Part shown: piece after piece, positions 1-3,953 of the stretch
Layout: each line of letters begins with the position of its first letter
Position numbering within the stretch: the stretch's first letter is position 1
Source of the DNA: Nitrospiria bacterium
GTDB lineage: Bacteria; Nitrospirota; CAKKRA01; 9FT-COMBO-42-15
NCBI GenBank assembly: GCA_919903585.1
Contig: CAKKST010000186.1
Coordinates: forward strand, 1-5,540
Direction of reading: 5' to 3'
Length of the DNA stretch: 5,540 bases
Notes under the pieces: model-generated
The model's input: the letters and a program-made list of their open reading frames with translations, nothing else
The model's database searches: none
What the model was told of the DNA's origin: nothing
Position numbers and translations under genes: made by a program

Positions 1-896
1 ATCCCTGCCTCTTTTATAGCCATCTGAATTGCCCTTGAAAGCTGTCTGCCTTCAACATCCTGTTTTGTTGGATGGATGCCGTCATTGGTCATGCTAAAAC
101 CTGTTATCTCCCCATATATCTTTGCCCCTCTTTTTGCTGCATGCTCAAAAGACTCTAATATTACAATCCCTGCGCCTTCACCAATTGCAAAGCCATCCCT
201 GTTTTTATCAAAGGGCCTGTATGCAGCCTTTGGATCTTCATTCCTGTTTGTAAGCGCTCCTGATGTATTGCAGCAAAGAAGGCCGTAAGGGCTTATCGGC
301 GCTTCACTGCCTCCTGCCAAGATAACATCTGCCTCACCCTCCTGAATTGCCCTGTATGCAGAGCCTATTGAGACAAGGCCGCTTGCGCTGTCTGCAATAA
401 TGGTCTGGCTGTAGCCAAGCAGGCCGTAGTAGATACTTATCTGCCCCTGCGGTGCAGCAGGAAACCATGCAGTTGCCTGATAAGGACTTACCTCTTTTAA
501 GCCAGCAGCATATAAATCCCTAAGCTCAACCTCTGCAAATTCCCAGCCTCCAATGACATTGCCTATAAATACACCAACCCTCTCCTTATCCTCTGCATCA
601 AGGTTCAATTTTGCATCTGCAATTGCGAATTCTGATGCCATTAAGGCAAGATGGGAAAATCTATCTATCTTTTTTAACAGCCTCTTTGGTAGGGGCGTTA
701 AATTTAACGCCCCTACCGCAGTATCTAAATTTCCATTTATCTGCCCGGCAATCCTTGAGGGATATCTGCCTGCATCAAACTTTGTTATCTCAGAGACAAA
801 AGAGCCGCCAGAGGAAATATTCTTCCAGTGTTCATCCTTTCCAATCCCTGCAGGGCTGACTATTCCTATTCCTGTTATGACAACATGCTTTTTCAT
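1..896 (-). CDS. Ketosynthase-like protein, probable KS-beta / chain length factor (C-terminus beyond left edge)
   Basis: The reading frame stays open from an ATG at 894-896 to the left edge and gives 298 residues, about 70% of a normal ketosynthase. The N-terminus MKKHVVITGIGIVSPAG is the standard thiolase-fold KS start. Later landmarks are RVGVFIGN (residues 106-113), AGGSEAPISP (194-203), YRPFD (226-230) and GFAIGEGAG (235-243). At the nucleophile position, where condensing enzymes have Cys, this protein reads ADSASGL, placing Ser170 opposite Cys169 of the neighbouring synthase. Loss of Cys is the hallmark of KS-beta/CLF subunits, which usually carry Gln there and pair with KS-alpha to set chain length; that role is inferred here. 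Residues 61-70 are encoded by a perfect palindrome and look inserted. An in-frame TAA two codons upstream fixes the start. The catalytic His region lies outside the window. An atypical FabF or KS-III-like protein is less likely because the gene pairs with a complete KS-alpha. Confidence 0.85.
   Translation of the reverse strand, partial: MKKHVVITGIGIVSPAGIGKDEHWKNISSGGSFVSEITKFDAGRYPSRIAGQINGNLDTAVGALNLTPLPKRLLKKIDRFSHLALMASEFAIADAKLNLDAEDKERVGVFIGNVIGGWEFAEVELRDLYAAGLKEVSPYQATAWFPAAPQGQISIYYGLLGYSQTIIADSASGLVSIGSAYRAIQEGEADVILAGGSEAPISPYGLLCCNTSGALTNRNEDPKAAYRPFDKNRDGFAIGEGAGIVILESFEHAAKRGAKIYGEITGFSMTNDGIHPTKQDVEGRQLSRAIQMAIKEAG
688..717. repeat. Perfect 30-bp palindrome inside the CLF-like gene
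   Basis: Bases 688-702 (GGTAGGGGCGTTAAA) are the exact reverse complement of 703-717, with no spacer. The palindrome is in frame with the surrounding gene and encodes VGALNLTPLP (residues 61-70), just ahead of the conserved segment KRLLKKIDRF. Against the neighbouring KS-alpha, the stretch between the IAGQI/VASEV and IDRF/MDRY anchors is six residues longer (23 versus 17), so the palindrome accounts for the extra length. It resembles short mobile palindromes that insert into genes without breaking the frame, as described for Rickettsia palindromic elements; homology to that family is not claimed. No flanking target duplication is visible. Confidence 0.8.
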
Positions 897-914
897 ATCT
901 TAAATAAAATTCTT

Positions 915-920
915 CTCCTC
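915..920 (-). promoter_or_regulatory. Distant ribosome binding site candidate for the CLF-like gene
   Basis: The only purine-rich Shine-Dalgarno-like stretch upstream of the ATG at 894-896 reads GAGGAG on the minus strand. It lies 18 bases from the start codon, well beyond the usual 5-10. An in-frame TAA just upstream rules out an earlier start. Translation may therefore be weak, or may rely on another mechanism. Confidence 0.35.
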
Positions 921-930
921 ACATAATTGT

Positions 931-967
931 CTCCCCTCCCTTGATGGGAGGGGATTAAGGGGAGGGT
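931..967. repeat. G/C-rich palindromic repeat, copy A (KS-alpha/CLF gap)
   Basis: CCCCTCCC (933-940) pairs perfectly with GGGAGGGG (946-953) over a TTGAT loop, followed by ATTAAGGGGAGGG. The part from 946 to 966 is identical to 2991-3011 at the reductase end, so this is a dispersed element. It lies head-to-head with copy B at 986-1023, and together they fill most of the 140-base gap between the two ketosynthase genes. A regulatory effect is possible, but nothing in the sequence proves one. Confidence 0.75.
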
Positions 968-985
968 GCAAATCAAGCCTTTAAT

Positions 986-1023
986 CACCCCTCACCCTAA
1001 CCCTCTCCCGCAAGGGGAGAGGG
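986..1023. repeat. G/C-rich palindromic repeat, copy B, inverted relative to copy A
   Basis: CCCTCTCCC (1001-1009) and GGGAGAGGG (1015-1023) form a perfect 9-bp stem over a five-base loop (GCAAG), preceded by CACCCCTCACCCTAA. Its reverse complement is a diverged version of copies A and C (CCCTTGCGGGAG core). It begins 13 bases after the KS-alpha stop codon in the direction of transcription. No T-run follows the stem, so it is not a standard intrinsic terminator. A REP-like effect on mRNA stability is possible. Confidence 0.7.
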
Positions 1024-1036
1024 AATATGAGTTAGT

Positions 1037-2293
1037 TTACCTAAACCTCCTCAACACCACAGCCGAATGTATGCCAGAAAATCCGCTGCTGGTCTTCACA
1101 ATCACATCCACCTTTCCTTCACGATATTTATTCGGTATATAATCTAAATCACACGCCGGGTCCGGCTCTTCATAATTTATTGTCGGCGGCATACAGTTGC
1201 TCTCCATAATCAGGCATGATGCTGCAAGCTCTATGCTGTTTGCAGCAGATAATGGATGGCCTATCATGGACTTGATAGAGCTTATCGGTATCTTATATGC
1301 CCTATCTTTAAAAACCCTTTTAAAGGAATTTGTCTCAAACAAATCATTCTGCTCTGTTGAGCTTCCATGGGCATTTATATAACTGACATCATCTATATTA
1401 ATCTGTGCATTATTCAAGGCAATATCAATGCACCTTGCCTGTGCAATGCCGTCTGATGGCAGGTCTGTCATGTGATATGCATTTGATGTAGAACCTGTGC
1501 CACCAATCTCTGTGTAAATCCTTGCACCCCTCTTTTTTGCATGTTCAATATCTTCAAGTATCAGCACACCGCATCCTTCACCGAGGACAAAGCCGTTTCG
1601 CCCCCTGTCAAATGGCCTTGATGCACCAGAAGGGTCATGATTCCTCTTTGCAAGGGCATTTATAACATCAAATGCTGCAAGTGCTATTGGCGTAATTGGC
1701 GCCTCTGAAGCGCCTGCAATCATCACATCTGTCTCGCCCCTTGCTATGCTTTTATACGCATGGATGATTGAATCAGTGCCTGCTGTGCATCCTGTTGATA
1801 AGGCATAGCATCCTCCCATAAGATTATATTCAGCAGCAATCTCATTTGATGGTGTATTAAACACAGAGGCATCATAAAGATATGGGCTGACATACTCAGG
1901 ATTAATTGGCTCCTTCCCCCACTGTGTTACAACTATAAACTCCTCCTCCATATATTTTGTGCCGCATATTGCATTGGCCATACACACGCCTATACGCTCC
2001 CTGTCCTCTGACGCAAAATCAATCCCTGCGTCAGAAACCGCCATCTTCGCGCCTGCCACTGCAAACTGGACATACCTGTCCATGCGTCTTATCTGGTCTT
2101 CGCGCAGATTAAATGCTCTTGGATTGAATCCTTTTACCTCTGATGCAACCTGAGAATTGAACTGCGAGACATCAAAGGCAGTAATCCTCTCTACAGCAGA
2201 CTTGCCATTTACAATCGCATCCCAGAAATTCTTTTTGCCAATACCATTCGGTGAAATAACACCTATGCCAGTTATTACAACCCGTCTTTTCAT
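1037..2293 (-). CDS. Beta-ketoacyl synthase, KS-alpha type (FabF-like, type II polyketide/fatty acid synthase)
   Basis: This 418-residue protein is full length for the FabF/KS-alpha family. It should catalyse decarboxylative Claisen condensation of carrier-bound malonyl units in the cytoplasm. The full active site is visible: nucleophile Cys169 in LSTGCTAGTDS, His309 in NAHGSSTEQND, and Lys341 and His346 in IKSMIGHPLSAANS. The C-terminal glycine loop reads SSGFSGIHSA (402-411). The C-terminal half (SFKR, IPISSIKSMIGH, PDPACDLDYIPN) follows the pattern I recall from actinomycete aromatic KS-alpha subunits more closely than housekeeping FabF; this is recognition from memory, not an alignment. 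The start at 2291-2293 overlaps the preceding gene's stop by one base (TAATG) and has AAGGA at 2301-2305, seven bases away, which implies translational coupling. The downstream neighbour is the Cys-less partner, supporting a KS-alpha/CLF heterodimer. The substrate is unknown, and no carrier protein is visible. Confidence 0.93.
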   Translation of the reverse strand: MKRRVVITGIGVISPNGIGKKNFWDAIVNGKSAVERITAFDVSQFNSQVASEVKGFNPRAFNLREDQIRRMDRYVQFAVAGAKMAVSDAGIDFASEDRERIGVCMANAICGTKYMEEEFIVVTQWGKEPINPEYVSPYLYDASVFNTPSNEIAAEYNLMGGCYALSTGCTAGTDSIIHAYKSIARGETDVMIAGASEAPITPIALAAFDVINALAKRNHDPSGASRPFDRGRNGFVLGEGCGVLILEDIEHAKKRGARIYTEIGGTGSTSNAYHMTDLPSDGIAQARCIDIALNNAQINIDDVSYINAHGSSTEQNDLFETNSFKRVFKDRAYKIPISSIKSMIGHPLSAANSIELAASCLIMESNCMPPTINYEEPDPACDLDYIPNKYREGKVDVIVKTSSGFSGIHSAVVLRRFR

Positions 2294-2562
2294 TATTCAA
2301 TCCTTTTTGCTTTAAATCTTACATATCCCCCATCAGGACAAACCACTGTATCTAAAGAATCCACATCCTTCATAAATGGATACTTTGCTCCAAAATTGAG
2401 TGCAAAGAGCACAGGAAAAAGCGTGTGGTATGCTGCGCCGCAAAAGCCTCCTTCCGGTGTCTTTAATCCTGTTACATCCCATTTGTCGCCTGCCTTATAT
2501 TCATAAAAGCAGGGCCCTGTCCTCTCCACAACCTCTATTCTCATTTTTTTAGGATTCGCCAT
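2293..2562 (-). CDS. TIGR04076 family small protein (second copy)
   Basis: This 89-residue protein has no signal peptide or membrane segment and is of unknown biochemical function. It shows the features I associate with TIGR04076: an N-terminal beta segment (MRIEVVERTG), a YKAGDKWDV motif (22-30), the TPEGGFCGAAYHTLFPVLFAL core (35-55) and a closing CPDGG (75-79). Cys18, Cys41, His46 and Cys75 are potential metal or redox ligands and all recur in the adjacent paralogue. The start is supported by GGAGGT at 2571-2576, eight bases upstream. Its stop shares a base with the KS-alpha start (TAATG), so the two proteins are probably made in linked amounts and this one may serve the synthase; that link is inferred from layout only. 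Confidence 0.85.
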   Translation of the reverse strand: MANPKKMRIEVVERTGPCFYEYKAGDKWDVTGLKTPEGGFCGAAYHTLFPVLFALNFGAKYPFMKDVDSLDTVVCPDGGYVRFKAKRIE

Positions 2563-2570
2563 AAAAAGTA

Positions 2571-2576
2571 ACCTCC
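2571..2576 (-). promoter_or_regulatory. Strong ribosome binding site for the second TIGR04076 gene
   Basis: GGAGGT on the minus strand lies eight bases before the ATG at 2560-2562. This near-consensus site fixes the start and suggests strong initiation for a gene that is coupled to KS-alpha downstream. Confidence 0.7.
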
Positions 2577-2580
2577 AATT

Positions 2581-2635
2581 TAAGGGTCAGGGGTCACGAT
2601 TTTTCCTTGACCCTTACTACTTGATCCTTGACCCT
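2581..2635. repeat. TTGACCC-type repeat with inverted and direct copies between the TIGR04076 genes
   Basis: TAAGGGTCA (2581-2589) is the exact reverse complement of TGACCCTTA (2608-2616), giving a 9-bp stem. GGGTCA at 2591-2596 can pair alternatively with 2608-2613. CCTTGACCCT occurs directly at 2605-2614 and again at 2626-2635, with a variant TTGATCC between. The block fills nearly all of the 76-base gap between the two small genes and ends five bases upstream (in transcript order) of the next ribosome binding site. It is probably a dispersed short repeat; a role in controlling the next gene is only a possibility. Confidence 0.6.
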
Positions 2636-2638
2636 ATA

Positions 2639-2917
2639 TTATTCCCACACTGGCTTTGTCTTAAATACCAGTTTGCCGCCGTCAGGGCATGTTGTCCTTA
2701 CCCATCCCTCCTTGTCCATAAATGGAAACTGGGCGCCGAATGTCCATGCATACATCACAGGAAACAATTGGTGATATGCGCCGCCGCAAAAATGCTCTGG
2801 CGGGTGTGTAAAATCCTTAAACTCAAACCTGTCGCCAGCCTTGTAGCAATGATAACATTCAGTAACCTTATCCACCTCACAGATAAACTTTGGAAACTTA
2901 ATCCTCGGCTCTGTCAT
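2639..2917 (-). CDS. TIGR04076 family small protein (first copy)
   Basis: This 92-residue soluble protein is a paralogue of the neighbouring 89-residue gene. Shared blocks are YKAGDRFEF (25-33), FCGGAYHQLFPVMYAWTFGAQ (43-63) and CPDGG (77-81). Cys21, Cys44, His49 and Cys77 match positions in the other copy. This one also has Cys13 and Cys24, so ECYHC forms a CxxC pair absent from its sister. The biochemical function of TIGR04076 proteins is not known to me; a metal- or thiol-based role is a guess from the conserved Cys/His. The start has a strong, close ribosome binding site (AAGGAGGA, 2921-2928). The gene is separated from the reductase by 82 bases of repeat sequence and from its paralogue by another repeat. 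The pair may be a tandem duplication that diverged or forms a heterodimer. Confidence 0.85.
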   Translation of the reverse strand: MTEPRIKFPKFICEVDKVTECYHCYKAGDRFEFKDFTHPPEHFCGGAYHQLFPVMYAWTFGAQFPFMDKEGWVRTTCPDGGKLVFKTKPVWE

Positions 2918-2920
2918 AAT

Positions 2921-2928
2921 TCCTCCTT
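2921..2928 (-). promoter_or_regulatory. Consensus ribosome binding site of the first TIGR04076 gene
   Basis: AAGGAGGA on the minus strand lies just before the ATG at 2915-2917, only three to five bases away depending on the pairing register. It fixes the start. A stable hairpin (2936-2954) ends seven bases upstream of it, leaving the site exposed in single-stranded RNA. Confidence 0.7.
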
Positions 2929-2935
2929 ACAGAAT

Positions 2936-2954
2936 GACAGGCGAGACGCCTGTC
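2936..2954. repeat. Short perfect hairpin repeat (GACAGGCG family)
   Basis: GACAGGCG (2936-2943) and CGCCTGTC (2947-2954) form a perfect 8-bp stem over a three-base AGA loop. The flanking sequences (AGAAT and CTAC) look like those of a dispersed intergenic palindrome, though only one copy lies in this window. It is distinct in sequence from the G/C-rich element at 2977-3013. It lies in the leader of the first TIGR04076 gene. Confidence 0.65.
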
Positions 2955-2976
2955 CTACTATTTAAAAAAACTGTTT

Positions 2977-3013
2977 CCCCCTCCCCTTGCGGGAGGGGAT
3001 TAAGGGGAGGGGG
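2977..3013. repeat. G/C-rich palindromic repeat, copy C, overlapping the reductase 3' end
   Basis: CCCCTCCC (2978-2985) pairs with GGGAGGGG (2991-2998) over a CTTGC loop, followed by ATTAAGGGGAGGG. The segment 2991-3011 is identical to 946-966 (copy A). The element crosses the end of the PanE-like gene: its TTA at 3000-3002 reads as the TAA stop and its G/C-rich tail encodes the final Ser-Pro residues. On the transcript the hairpin is followed, after about seven bases, by seven U residues (2964-2970), so weak termination cannot be excluded, but the spacing is wrong for a standard intrinsic terminator. Confidence 0.75.
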
Positions 3014-3953
3014 AGATTGTATAAACCTCCTCCACCGCCCTACTGTTATAAGGCGTTGGCTGATTAATCCTTTTACCCAATTCAACAATCTCGCCGTTTA
3101 AATAATCTATCTCTGTTGCCTTGCCTCGTTTTATGCTCTGTAAAATAGAGCCGTATAAAGGCTCTTTTGACAATTCTTGCATTATATGGCTGAATATCAC
3201 AGCGCCCTCATCAATCGGCACAGATAGAAGCCCGCGCAGTTTTATTAGCGGCAGATCAGGCAAATCAGAAAGCCTTATCCCTGCCTTGTCAATAACAGCC
3301 ATGCCTTCTTTAATAAGATTAAAACCGAATCTCGCCTGCTCCATATCAGCAAAGGACTCCTGCATAGTTTTACCAGTGATTGCAGGTATGCAGTTATTGA
3401 GATTCAGTAAAAGCTTTGTCCAGTGAACGCCATGGATGTTATCAGATATATGCGTTTTGCTGAATTTATTTAAAACAGATGCGGTCTTATCAACTGCATC
3501 ATCATTCTTTAAAAAGGCATTGCCAATAATAAAATCACCTTCAAAATTGTGTATAAACTTCCCATGCTCAATATATGTTGCGCCAAACATTACAACAGAG
3601 CTTACAATATCCCTTCTGTTAAGATTTTCTGCTGCAAGCACATCCGCCTTAACGCCATTCTGCATTGTTACAATTATTGAACCATTAATCATTGGCGCAA
3701 TGACCTTGCATGCATCAGGAATATCCTGTGTCTTTACAGCAAAAAAAAGCATATCCGGTCTTTCAGATAATCCTGTATCAGCCTTTATCTTTATATTTTT
3801 CTTGCCCCTTACACCATCTATCTGAAGGCCATTTTTATTTATAGCATCAACATTTCCTTTCCTGCCTATTAGGAGGACATCCTCTCCTGCCTCACATAGA
3901 TAGCCGCCAAGCACACAGCCGATTGCACCAGCGCCCATTATGGCAATCTTCAT
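3000..3953 (-). CDS. 2-dehydropantoate 2-reductase (PanE/ApbA) family oxidoreductase
   Basis: This 317-residue protein is close to the family's usual length of about 300. Family members reduce 2-oxo acids such as ketopantoate with NADPH in the cytoplasm. The N-terminal Rossmann domain opens with MKIAIMGAGAIG (GxGxxG at residues 7-12). FAVKTQD (71-77) and QNG (98-100) fit the substrate/cofactor pocket, WTKLLLN (178-184) carries the likely catalytic Lys180, and ATEIDYLNG (279-287) supplies the conserved Glu281. An alternative start 26 codons upstream (4029-4031) would add a Gly/Cys-rich extension read from the AOR gene in another frame. The start at 3951-3953 is preferred because the Rossmann strand begins there, AGGGG lies seven bases upstream, and the ATG overlaps the AOR stop as ATGA. 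The last residues (SPSP) and stop come from a palindromic repeat. Whether the substrate is ketopantoate or a pathway-specific 2-oxo acid cannot be decided; the operon context favours the latter. Confidence 0.88.
   Translation of the reverse strand: MKIAIMGAGAIGCVLGGYLCEAGEDVLLIGRKGNVDAINKNGLQIDGVRGKKNIKIKADTGLSERPDMLFFAVKTQDIPDACKVIAPMINGSIIVTMQNGVKADVLAAENLNRRDIVSSVVMFGATYIEHGKFIHNFEGDFIIGNAFLKNDDAVDKTASVLNKFSKTHISDNIHGVHWTKLLLNLNNCIPAITGKTMQESFADMEQARFGFNLIKEGMAVIDKAGIRLSDLPDLPLIKLRGLLSVPIDEGAVIFSHIMQELSKEPLYGSILQSIKRGKATEIDYLNGEIVELGKRINQPTPYNSRAVEEVYTISPSP

Noticed and set aside
553..903. A 116-codon plus-strand open frame, and the shorter plus-strand frame overlapping it at 611-859
   Set aside because: They are antisense to the CLF-like gene, show no recognisable domain, and their low-complexity Ser/Pro-rich peptides are typical of the reverse side of a real gene.
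1001..1023. Terminator between KS-alpha and the CLF-like gene
   Set aside because: The stem is strong but no U-run follows it in the direction of transcription, and the partner gene lies directly downstream.
931..1023. CRISPR array
   Set aside because: Only two inverted, diverged units with no regular spacers; these are palindromic repeats.
1037..2293. Annotation as housekeeping fabF
   Set aside because: The catalytic residues fit, but the C-terminal motifs, the Cys-less paired KS next door and the absence of acpP, fabD or fabG in view favour a KS-alpha role.
2621..2965. A 114-codon plus-strand open frame spanning the first TIGR04076 gene
   Set aside because: It runs through two repeats and opposite a gene with a strong ribosome binding site and family motifs, so it is a shadow frame.
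2964..2998. Intrinsic terminator after the PanE-like gene (G/C-rich hairpin then seven U)
   Set aside because: About seven bases separate the stem from the U-run, and the hairpin is a copy of a dispersed repeat. Termination here is possible but not supported well enough to call.
3121..3825. Two plus-strand open frames opposite the PanE-like gene
   Set aside because: The minus strand encodes a complete Rossmann-fold protein with conserved catalytic residues; the plus-strand peptides match no family I recognise.
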